Below are positions 56,400 to 64,000 of a stretch of 64,000 bases of DNA, piece by piece (the stretch's first letter is position 1; the number at the start of each line of letters is the position of its first letter). The position numbers and the translations under genes were made by a program. Source of the stretch: Deltaproteobacteria bacterium (GTDB taxonomy: Bacteria; Myxococcota; Kuafuiibacteriia; Kuafuiibacteriales; Kuafuiibacteriaceae); assembly GCA_016713425.1 (NCBI GenBank), contig JADJPE010000005.1, positions 6,360,501 to 6,424,500 on the forward strand, in the 5' to 3' direction. The notes below the pieces were generated by a model, which was not told the DNA's origin, did not search any database, and saw only the letters and a program-made list of their open reading frames with translations.

Positions 56400-59300
56400 A
56401 TGAGGTTTGCGTCTATCTTTCGTATCTCACTCAAGGCCATGGCCATCTCATGGCTTGTGGGCGCCGTAGCGGACATCGTCCCGGTCTCGGCGTGGGCCCG
56501 TCCTACCGCGGCCGACGCCGACGCCGACGCGGCGACGGTGGCCGATCCCGCTGCGGCCAATCCCGCCGCGGCCAATCCCATTCTGGTCCGACCGGCCGGC
56601 GCAGCGGTCGAGCCGACCGGGCCGAACGCTGGCCCCCCGGTGGATGCGCCCGCTCGACCCGAGCGCCGTTGGCCAGGCACCGAGGCCTACATGAAGAACC
56701 TCGCCCGGCAGGTGATTCAGAGCGCCCGGAAATCCGATCCGCTCGCGCTCGCCGCGCTTTACCGACTTTGGAACTTCGATCAGCTCCTCGAGCGGCCACG
56801 CATCGTGCGCGAAACGCTCGAGACCCTCCTGGCGCAACGGCTGCGCGACCCGCTGCTGAGGGCCCATGCGGCATTCCTTCGGGCGCAGCTCGCGATCATT
56901 GAGGGCGATCGCGAGAAAGCGATGACGCTGATCGACGAGGTCGGCCTAGTGCGGCAAGGCGCCCTGATCGGGCCCTTCGACAACGCCACTGGCTCGGGCC
57001 ACGACCAAATCTTCCCCCCCGAGGGCGCAGATCCTTTTGCCGCCGGACAGCAGGGCCGAACGCATGCGATCGACTGGCGCGAGGTCGAAGCGCTCTCCCC
57101 CTACGGCGTCATCGAGCTCGCGCATCTCGTGCATCCTTCGACCGAGGTCACCGCGTACGTCGCCTTCGTTGTCGAATCAACGAGGCGACAGACGGCGGCG
57201 GTGCGCATCGGCGCAACCGATCAGTTCAAGTTGTTCGTCAACGGCGTGTTGATCGCCGAACGAGACCTTCGGCGCCGTGCCCACCTCGACCAGGAGGCGG
57301 TCGTCGTCGATCTCGAGGCCGGCCCCAACCTGATTATGGTAAAGGACTCCTGGCTCACGGAGCCCGGGCGCCTGATGATTCGCCTCACGACCCCGGAGGG
57401 CGCCCCTCTCCGCGGGCTCAGGATCAAGAGCGATCTCGAAACGCTCCAGCGGGTGGCCCACGAGCTCGACCCCGCCCGCGTACGACGACGTGCCGCGAAG
57501 ATGTCACCCACGACGCGCGAGCGAAAGAACTCGACCACGCGGCCTCACACAGTGTCCGAGGCCGTCGATCGAGTCATCGCCTCCAAGTCCATGCGGAGGG
57601 AAGAGCTGGCGCGCGCACACGCGTTGCGCGCCGACCTATTCGCGGTCTTGGCTTTGTTCGATGAGCGGAAGATCCCGAGCCCGCCCGAGGAGGATCTGGA
57701 GGCCGCCATTCGTCTCGAGCCCAACGATCCCACGACCCGCTTCTTCTTTGCCCACCGCGTGGCGCCCCGAAACGCAAGTCTCGCGCGCGAACAACTCGAG
57801 GCGGCACTCGTCGCTGACCCCACCAACGCGCCCGCCCTCTTCCGGCTCGCTCAAATGGCACGTCAGGCCGGACGCCTCGTCGAAGCCAAGACGCGCCTCG
57901 ATCAGGCCATCGCCGCCGACCCGCACCTGACCCCAGCGCGCATTGAACGGGCGCGACTCGCCTTCGACGACAGCTTCGCACCTATACTTGGACTCTTCGA
58001 CCTCCAGTCGTACGCGACCAAGATCGAAAGCTCGGCCAGCGTCGAGGCGGAGCTTGGACGTATGTGGCTCGCGATGAACGACGCGCGCAAGGCTCGCGAA
58101 CACGCGACGCGCGCCATCGAACTCGATCGCACGCAAAATGCCGCCCGCTACGTCGCAGTACGCCTCGCGCTCGACGCGGGCGATACCGACCTTGCGCTCA
58201 AGCTCGAGGATGACGCGGTCAAGACTCAACCTTGGGTTCTTCCGCTTCGCGTCGCCAAGGCGCGCCTCCTCGCAGGCATCGAAGGACGCGCCGGAGAGGC
58301 GCTCGATGTACTGAGGGAAGCCGCGCGTCTCTTCCCCGACGCGCCGATCGTCGCGACCCGCATGGCCGAGCAGCTCCTCTGGGACGGAGAACAGAACCAA
58401 GCCCTCGCCGAGCTCGATCGCGCGCTCGACATCGATCCGCAGCAGCTCGCGGTACGCCGGAGACGCGCGGCGCTCTCGGGCGACGATCTCGAACTCGAGC
58501 ATACCTATGGCGCCAACGCGAGAGCGTTCGCAACCTTGCCGGTAGAGGCCGACGAAGGCACCTACGGTGCTGCCTTCCTCACGGAACGGGTCGCAGTTCG
58601 AGTCTTCGAGAACAAGAAGACGACCAAGTTTCACCAGTACGTCTTGAGAATGCAGAACGATCGGATGAAGGACGCCTTGCGCATCCAGCGAATCGCCTAT
58701 TCACCGAGCCGCGAAACCCTCGAGGTCCTGAGTGCCGAGCGCATTCGACCCAGCGGCGAGGTCATCCAGGCCAGCCGCACGCAGGATCGAGCCCCGAAGG
58801 GCAAAGTGTCTGGAATGTACCTCGATCAACGTGTCCGCACCGTCGTGTTCGACGATCTCGCACGCGGCGACATCATCCATATTCGCTATCGGATCGATTC
58901 GACGGGCGAGAACATCTTTGGCGGCTTCTTTGGGGACGTCTTCATGGCGCAGTCGACGCTGCCCAAGCGCGACGTCCACTACACAATCCTCGCCCCGTCG
59001 ACGCTGTCGCTCTACGTATCGTCCAACCGTCCTATCCCGCCGCCCGCACGCAAGGCTCTCGATGGCGTCGCAACACGCGCCTGGACCTTTGACCGCCTCG
59101 AAGGGCTCGAGCTCGAGCCCTTCGCACCCCCGTACCCAGAGCTTGGCCTCTTGCTCAGCGTTTCGACCTACGCAAGCTGGGACGAACTCGGTCAGTGGTA
59201 CGCGCGCCTCTTCCGCGAACAGCTCGAGCTCGGCGACGACGCCCGGCGGGCCGCCCGTGAGGCGGTCGAGCGCGCGAACGCCAAATCCGAAGCCGAGAAG

Positions 59301-60338
59301 GTCGCCGCCGTCTACGACTATGTCGTCAAGAACACGCGCTATGTCGGCATCGAGCTCGGCATTCACGGCTGGAAGCCGTTCAAAGCGGCCGAAGTCTTCC
59401 GGCGGCGCTACGGAGATTGCAAAGACAAAGCCACGCTCTTGGCGGCGATGCTCGAAAGCGTAGGCGTCGAAGCAACGATCGCCCTCGTGCGCACGGCGGA
59501 TCGCGGCAAAGTGCCCGCCGACAACGCCACCATGTGGGCCTTCAATCACGCGATCACGTATCTGCCCAAACAAGATATGTTCTTGGATGCAACCGCCGAG
59601 TACTCCGGCTCGAACGAGCTGCCCACGATGGACCAAGGAGCCATGGCCCTCGTCGTGTTTCCGGACGGCCGTACTCGCCTTCTCGAGATCCCCGTCGCCA
59701 CCGCCGAGTCGAACTTGAACAGCTCGAAATACCTCGCCACGCTGTCCCAAGGGGGTGCCCTCGAGCTGCTCGGGACCGAGACGTTCGTCGGAGTGCGCGC
59801 CGCATCGCTCCGGCAGGAGTTCGAGGAGGTCGAAAATCACAAGGTCAACCTCGAACGCGATCTCAACACGATGTTTCCCGGTATTCGCGTGGAGGAGGTT
59901 CGATTCTCCTCTCTTCAGGCACTCGAAGCGCCGGTCGAATACCGCTATCGCGCGTCACTCGACCGGTATGCCTCGGTCGAGGACCGCCAGATGGTCATTC
60001 CGGTCGCTCTGTTTCAACACAACGTCGCGAGCGCTCAAGCCCAGCTCGCGCGCCGCAAGCTCGACCTCTTCGTCACGAACCCATGGTCGACACGCAACGT
60101 CGTCCGCTACCGACTCCCGGAGGGTGCGCAGATCGTCACGCTCCCCGAGAGCCTTGCCATCGAGACACCGCACATTGCGCTCCGACAGGAAATCCGGCCG
60201 GTCGAGGGCGGTTTCGAGACAGATGATACCGTAACCATGCGCTCACGCCGCGTGCCGGCGGCCGACTACCCGGCTTTTCGGAAAGCTTGCCTCGCGATCG
60301 ACCGCGCGCTTGCGCGCCGCGTCGTGATCCAATGGTGA
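56400..60338 (+). CDS. Exported TPR - DUF3857 - transglutaminase-like protein
   Basis: A 1312-residue protein. A signal peptide (to about WARPTA, residue ~35) is followed by an Ala/Asp/Pro-repeat stretch. A beta-rich domain comes next (~180-350, FKLFVNGVLIAERDL), then TPR helices (~395-700). After those comes a DUF3857 domain (~735-920, YVLRMQNDRMKDALRIQRIAYSPS...YRIDSTG), and a transglutaminase-like core with the full triad Cys1007 (RYGDCKDKATLLAAML), His1050 (WAFNHAITYL) and Asp1063 (FLDATAEY). It probably acts in the periplasm or at the outer membrane; substrates of this family are not known to me. It overlaps the following paralogue by 7 bases. Confidence 0.9.
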   Translation: MRFASIFRISLKAMAISWLVGAVADIVPVSAWARPTAADADADAATVADPAAANPAAANPILVRPAGAAVEPTGPNAGPPVDAPARPERRWPGTEAYMKNLARQVIQSARKSDPLALAALYRLWNFDQLLERPRIVRETLETLLAQRLRDPLLRAHAAFLRAQLAIIEGDREKAMTLIDEVGLVRQGALIGPFDNATGSGHDQIFPPEGADPFAAGQQGRTHAIDWREVEALSPYGVIELAHLVHPSTEVTAYVAFVVESTRRQTAAVRIGATDQFKLFVNGVLIAERDLRRRAHLDQEAVVVDLEAGPNLIMVKDSWLTEPGRLMIRLTTPEGAPLRGLRIKSDLETLQRVAHELDPARVRRRAAKMSPTTRERKNSTTRPHTVSEAVDRVIASKSMRREELARAHALRADLFAVLALFDERKIPSPPEEDLEAAIRLEPNDPTTRFFFAHRVAPRNASLAREQLEAALVADPTNAPALFRLAQMARQAGRLVEAKTRLDQAIAADPHLTPARIERARLAFDDSFAPILGLFDLQSYATKIESSASVEAELGRMWLAMNDARKAREHATRAIELDRTQNAARYVAVRLALDAGDTDLALKLEDDAVKTQPWVLPLRVAKARLLAGIEGRAGEALDVLREAARLFPDAPIVATRMAEQLLWDGEQNQALAELDRALDIDPQQLAVRRRRAALSGDDLELEHTYGANARAFATLPVEADEGTYGAAFLTERVAVRVFENKKTTKFHQYVLRMQNDRMKDALRIQRIAYSPSRETLEVLSAERIRPSGEVIQASRTQDRAPKGKVSGMYLDQRVRTVVFDDLARGDIIHIRYRIDSTGENIFGGFFGDVFMAQSTLPKRDVHYTILAPSTLSLYVSSNRPIPPPARKALDGVATRAWTFDRLEGLELEPFAPPYPELGLLLSVSTYASWDELGQWYARLFREQLELGDDARRAAREAVERANAKSEAEKVAAVYDYVVKNTRYVGIELGIHGWKPFKAAEVFRRRYGDCKDKATLLAAMLESVGVEATIALVRTADRGKVPADNATMWAFNHAITYLPKQDMFLDATAEYSGSNELPTMDQGAMALVVFPDGRTRLLEIPVATAESNLNSSKYLATLSQGGALELLGTETFVGVRAASLRQEFEEVENHKVNLERDLNTMFPGIRVEEVRFSSLQALEAPVEYRYRASLDRYASVEDRQMVIPVALFQHNVASAQAQLARRKLDLFVTNPWSTRNVVRYRLPEGAQIVTLPESLAIETPHIALRQEIRPVEGGFETDDTVTMRSRRVPAADYPAFRKACLAIDRALARRVVIQW

Positions 60339-63300
60339 AGACCGTGAACACAACCTCGCCGCTTTGCGTCCTCCCGAACGACACGCTCACCCGCAAGCCC
60401 CGCGGCCCGCGCGAGGTCGGTCGCCGCGTGCACCGCCCGATCAAGAAGGGTGGCCGCCGCCTCACGGCTCTCGCGTTCGCCGGCGCATGCCTGACTACCG
60501 CACTGACCGGGTGCGGCGGGCCCCTTCGCGGAATCGACGGCCTCATCCTGCTGCCCAAGATCCGCCCACCCGCGGAAGCGGTCGAAGACGCAAAGGTCAT
60601 CGAGGACGCGGCCTTCGCCAGCGAAGTCGCCTGGCTCGAAGGCAACGACCGCGCACTCGCCCGGCGTCGACTGGATCGAGGTCTCGAAGCGAACCCGCTA
60701 AAGCGCGATCTGCTGCTTCGCCGAGCACTTCTCAGCCTAGAAGAGCTGCGCGACCAAGACGCCCTCGAGGATCTCCTCGCGATCATCGCCTCCGCGCCCG
60801 ACGCCCCGAGCGCCGATGTCGCGCTCACTTTGCTTCACGACGAGCTCTCGCGATTTCTGACTTGGCGGTCGCGCATTCGAACATGTCTTTCCGAGGATGG
60901 CTTCTTTGCCGTGACGAAGCGCCCGTCGCGCGTCACATTGGCGACCGCGATCATGGCGCGCGTCGAGGCGCTCGATCGAAACGACGCCGCGCATTCCGCG
61001 CACCTGGAGCGGGGCGGGTGGTTGCGCAGCTTCGAGGTCACCGGACCACTCACGCCTCCGTTGTCGCCCCTCTTGGGACTTGCGGAGGAGGTCGCACAGT
61101 CGCGTGCGGCCGACCCAACGCCCCTCGCCCAACCGAGCGCGTTTGCGTTTCCGCTCCCGGTCCGGCGGATTCAGGCCTACGCCCAAGACCTTTACCTCAC
61201 AGCCGGCGATCAGCCCGGCACCTACGCCCTTCGAACATACTTCCGGATCGACGGCGCCGGGGGATCGGCCGCATCGCGGACTGCGATCGTGATCGAAGCG
61301 CACATCCCAACGCGAGGCACGGTGTACCTGGACGGACAGATGATCGCCACCCGGAAGCATGCAGTTCGCCGCGGTGAAGGGCGCCACGAGGCGTGGGTCG
61401 AGCTGGAGCCCGGTTGGCACCAACTTTCGCTTGCGCTCGTCGCGAACAACCAAACGACGCCCTCGATCTCGGTCCTCTCGGCCGACGGCCGTCCAGTCGT
61501 CGCAGAAGTCTCGATCACCCAGCCCACCGCCGTGGAGCCGGCCGCGCCAGGCTTCGTGCACAGGGAGAAGGCGTACGACCTCGACGGCCGTGCAAAAGAG
61601 ATCCTGAACCCGCTCCTCGATGCGCCCTCGCGCGCCTACTTCGGGCGCATTCTGGCCGCGCGGCTTGCCATGACCACGTGGAACGACGCCTTCGAGCAGG
61701 CTCGGCGCTACATGCCTTCGCTCTTGGCCGACGCCAGTTCTTCGGCGCTCCTCCTCGTCAGCCAAAGTCGACTTCTGAAAGCGCTTGGGCTCCCGAATGG
61801 CCTCGTCCAAGCGCGCCTCCAGGCCGCCATCGCGCTCGATCCCGACAATCCGGCCGCATTGGTGGAAGAGGCCCAGTTCCTCGCCGACGACGCGCCCGAC
61901 GAGGCACTGAAGCTCGCCCGAAAGGTCGGCGCAGATACGCAGTCCGCGGCGCCCCTCGAGATCATGTTTCGCATCTTCCGCCAGCGCGGATGGGAGACCG
62001 AAGCCGACGCCGCACTCAAGGACGCACTCTCGATTCAGCCCACGGCGGCGCTGGTCGAAGACGCGGCGCAGTTCTACCGTGCCCTCGACCGCTACGCCGA
62101 GATGCATCGGGTACAGGGCATGGCTCTGCGCTTGGCAGAACCGGGGCCGGCGCAACAAGCGGCACGTGCTGCCTTCGCGCGCGGCGACCTCGAAGCGGCG
62201 GACCAGGCACTCGAAGCCGCCGTTCGCACCGACCCCTTCCCCGCGGACCGCATCTCCGACCGGGCCTCCCTCGCGCTGACTCGGGGGCAGACCGAAGAAG
62301 CCATCGCACGCGCCCACGAGGCGCTCTCGTTGGATCCGCTCCACCGTGGTGCGCTCTCCGTAGCGGCCACGAGTGCAAGCAAAGAAATCGAGGCCGATGC
62401 GAGCGCAAGAGCGAACGCAAACGCGAACGCGAACGCAGGCGGAGACGCAGACGGAAGCGGAAGCGGAAGCGGAAGCGGAGGCGGAGGCGGAGGCGGAGCT
62501 TCAGCCCAAGACGGAGGCAAAAACCAAGACGCACGATCGCGCGCCGACCCGTATTTCGAGCGGCTGCGTGCGTTGGGGTCGTCCGTCAAGCTCGAGACCT
62601 TCATCGCCGCGCTCGAAGGTCGCACTCCGGGCTGTCCGGCGCCCGGTACAGCTTTCAGCGAGAAGCTTGCCTTCGATCCGTGGCTTTTCATTCGGCCCAC
62701 GAGAGGCTCTCTCTTCCCTCGCGGCCTCGACCCACTCGATCGATGGTCACGCCATAAGAGCGTGGAGATCCTCGATCGGGTGGTCGATTGGGTCCAGCCG
62801 ACCGGGCGCGCGCTGTCGATGCGACATCAAATCACCCGTCTTCAGAGCAAGGACGCCGCCGATCGCCTTGGGGAACTCGGCCTCGGGGGAGAAGATCTGC
62901 CGCTCCTCATGCGCACCCTCAAGCCGAACGGACGCACGCTCGAAGTCGACCGCCATGACGGAAAGAGCGACCTGTCCTTCTCGGCCTTGGGGCCCGGCGA
63001 CGCGGTGGAACGGCAATACGTGACGATGGACGAGGCATCCTCCATCTTGGGCGGATATCGCCGCACCTTCGCCTTCCAGTCGACTTCTCCGATCATTCGT
63101 TCCGAGCTTGCCGTCGTGATTCCGAAGGCGCTCGTCAAGACGCTCTGGTTCCATGGATACAACGGTGCCCCCGCGCCAGAGGTTCTCGAGGAAGGCGAGA
63201 ACGTCGTCTACCTGTGGCGCGCCGAGGAAGTGCCTGCGCTCGAGGCCGAACGGTTCGCGACGCCTTTCGACGAGTTCCTGCCATTCGTGGTCGTCACGGT

Positions 63301-64000
63301 CGGTCTGAGCCCAGACGACGCGCTCCGGGCCAACCGTCTTCGATCACCGCCGCTCGATCCTCCGACCTGGACGGTTCGGGCGGAGGCGCGATCCATCACC
63401 CAGCAGGAGGAGACGCCCACCGACAAGGCCGAAGCCCTGTTCCGGTGGATCATTCACGAGATCGGTGAAGGGGTCGAGCGGGACCCGGATGCGATTCTAC
63501 TGACCAAGCGAGGCTTTAGAACTGGGCTGTTTCTCAGCATGCTCGACGCCTTGGGTATCGAGGCGTCGCTGATCCTCGCCGAGCCCGTCGCGCCATCCAT
63601 GACCGGGCCGATGTATCCGGCGCCGGATCGATTCTTCATCCCGTGGGTACGCATCGAGGGTGACGCACGCGAGGCGCGCAACGAGGCGACGGCGCAGTCA
63701 GGAGTCCAACCCATCTATGTGAACCTAGACAACGGCCCGCCTTGGTTTGGCGGGGCGCCTCCCGACATGGAAGGTGCAGGATACCTCGTTGCCGGCGACG
63801 ACAAGACAGACGCCAGCGTTCGCGTCCTGAGCCCCGCGGATATCCAGGCCGATGATCTCGTGTCCGAAGTCGAACTCACGGTCGATACGGAAGGCACAGC
63901 CGTCGGAAGGATCGCGCTGGTGATCCCCCCAGCCCAGGCGAGCGAGGTACGCCGATACTTGCAGCAAGCCCGCAATTCCGAAATCGACCGCTTCGTGCAA
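60332..64000 (+). CDS. TPR lipoprotein with degenerate transglutaminase-like domain (3' partial)
   Basis: The frame is open from ATG 60332 to the last base of the window: 1223 codons with no stop, so the C-terminus lies outside. The signal sequence ends in TALTGCGGP, a lipobox, so it is probably a lipoprotein. TPR-like helices follow (~90-190, ~430-650), with a beta domain between them. Next are an Asn-Ala/Gly-Ser/Gly-rich repeat (~690-725) and a region like the DUF3857-transglutaminase part of the upstream gene (GPGDAVERQYVTMDEASSILGGYRR). The expected catalytic Cys segment reads KRGFRTGLFLSMLDALGIEA, with no Cys, so the enzyme core looks inactive. The start overlaps the preceding stop. It is paralogous to, and probably works with, the upstream protein. 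Confidence 0.82.
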   Translation, partial: MVKTVNTTSPLCVLPNDTLTRKPRGPREVGRRVHRPIKKGGRRLTALAFAGACLTTALTGCGGPLRGIDGLILLPKIRPPAEAVEDAKVIEDAAFASEVAWLEGNDRALARRRLDRGLEANPLKRDLLLRRALLSLEELRDQDALEDLLAIIASAPDAPSADVALTLLHDELSRFLTWRSRIRTCLSEDGFFAVTKRPSRVTLATAIMARVEALDRNDAAHSAHLERGGWLRSFEVTGPLTPPLSPLLGLAEEVAQSRAADPTPLAQPSAFAFPLPVRRIQAYAQDLYLTAGDQPGTYALRTYFRIDGAGGSAASRTAIVIEAHIPTRGTVYLDGQMIATRKHAVRRGEGRHEAWVELEPGWHQLSLALVANNQTTPSISVLSADGRPVVAEVSITQPTAVEPAAPGFVHREKAYDLDGRAKEILNPLLDAPSRAYFGRILAARLAMTTWNDAFEQARRYMPSLLADASSSALLLVSQSRLLKALGLPNGLVQARLQAAIALDPDNPAALVEEAQFLADDAPDEALKLARKVGADTQSAAPLEIMFRIFRQRGWETEADAALKDALSIQPTAALVEDAAQFYRALDRYAEMHRVQGMALRLAEPGPAQQAARAAFARGDLEAADQALEAAVRTDPFPADRISDRASLALTRGQTEEAIARAHEALSLDPLHRGALSVAATSASKEIEADASARANANANANAGGDADGSGSGSGSGGGGGGGASAQDGGKNQDARSRADPYFERLRALGSSVKLETFIAALEGRTPGCPAPGTAFSEKLAFDPWLFIRPTRGSLFPRGLDPLDRWSRHKSVEILDRVVDWVQPTGRALSMRHQITRLQSKDAADRLGELGLGGEDLPLLMRTLKPNGRTLEVDRHDGKSDLSFSALGPGDAVERQYVTMDEASSILGGYRRTFAFQSTSPIIRSELAVVIPKALVKTLWFHGYNGAPAPEVLEEGENVVYLWRAEEVPALEAERFATPFDEFLPFVVVTVGLSPDDALRANRLRSPPLDPPTWTVRAEARSITQQEETPTDKAEALFRWIIHEIGEGVERDPDAILLTKRGFRTGLFLSMLDALGIEASLILAEPVAPSMTGPMYPAPDRFFIPWVRIEGDAREARNEATAQSGVQPIYVNLDNGPPWFGGAPPDMEGAGYLVAGDDKTDASVRVLSPADIQADDLVSEVELTVDTEGTAVGRIALVIPPAQASEVRRYLQQARNSEIDRFVQ

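Noticed and set aside
58701..59840. 379-codon minus-strand frame
   Set aside because: Antisense to the transglutaminase core with its intact triad.
60737..62344. 535-codon minus-strand frame
   Set aside because: Antisense to the open lipoprotein frame at 60332, which has a lipobox, TPRs and continuous coding character.

Overview
The window is one contiguous piece of a GC-rich bacterial chromosome. The gene content points to a Myxococcota-like (former deltaproteobacterial) organism: a PilZ domain of the kind typical of myxobacteria, an FHA-headed AAA+ regulator, TPR proteins with DUF3857 and transglutaminase-like domains, type III export genes mixed with SycD-like TPR proteins, several very long proteins with low-complexity linkers, and frequent GTG/TTG starts. 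The taxonomic call is an inference, because no rRNA is present.

Layout. 0-2.7 kb: the end of an OmpA-domain protein, a small membrane-anchored coiled-coil protein, and a minus-strand pair made of a Bcp peroxiredoxin with a histone-H1-like tail and phosphatidylserine decarboxylase. 2.8-4.5 kb: a decayed IS630-like element holding a 4-helix-bundle (S23-like) gene and a 191-bp palindromic region. 4.5-13.4 kb: an envelope and proteolysis block with an Omp85-like barrel carrying a degenerate M1-peptidase-like region, an EcsC protein, a catalytic/non-catalytic M16 peptidase pair and a subtilase with a multi-TM tail. 13.6-18.8 kb: a regulatory operon (FHA-AAA+, YceI-like, NtrC-type response regulator) and a beta-barrel protein. 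19-21 kb: nadC, birA and tRNA-Ala(GGC).

21-34 kb is the most accessory-looking part. It has an unrecognised small gene, a 2304-residue RHS lipoprotein ending in a JAB/DUF4329-like domain, a second IS630 remnant lying in the RHS stop codon, an SDR, a CaCA antiporter, a RibD/DHFR-like protein, a 20-copy 11-bp tandem array and a microbial PARG (DUF2263). 33.5-46.5 kb is a one-direction type III secretion export cluster: SctP/FliK-like, a fused FliM/FliN (SctQ) with a long acidic insert, FliO, SctR, SctS, SctT, SctU, an unknown protein, a SycD-like TPR protein, an unknown Gly-rich protein, a second SycD-like TPR protein and SctV. No ATPase, ring, needle, secretin or flagellin gene is present here. 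46.6-64 kb: alaS, a giant PilZ-Hsp70 fusion, a glutamate-cysteine ligase, a CysZ/EI24 membrane protein and two tandem TPR/transglutaminase-like proteins. The second of these runs off the window end.

A recurring theme is short tandem repeats. Those inside genes have units divisible by three and sit in signal peptides or interdomain linkers. Most of those outside genes have units of 11 or 16 bp. A second theme is duplication into an active plus a degenerate partner (the M16 pair and the TPR-transglutaminase pair). The strongest candidates for undescribed biology are the type III cluster with its unknown putative substrate between two chaperone-like proteins, the PilZ-Hsp70 fusion, and the RHS-JAB protein without an adjacent immunity gene.
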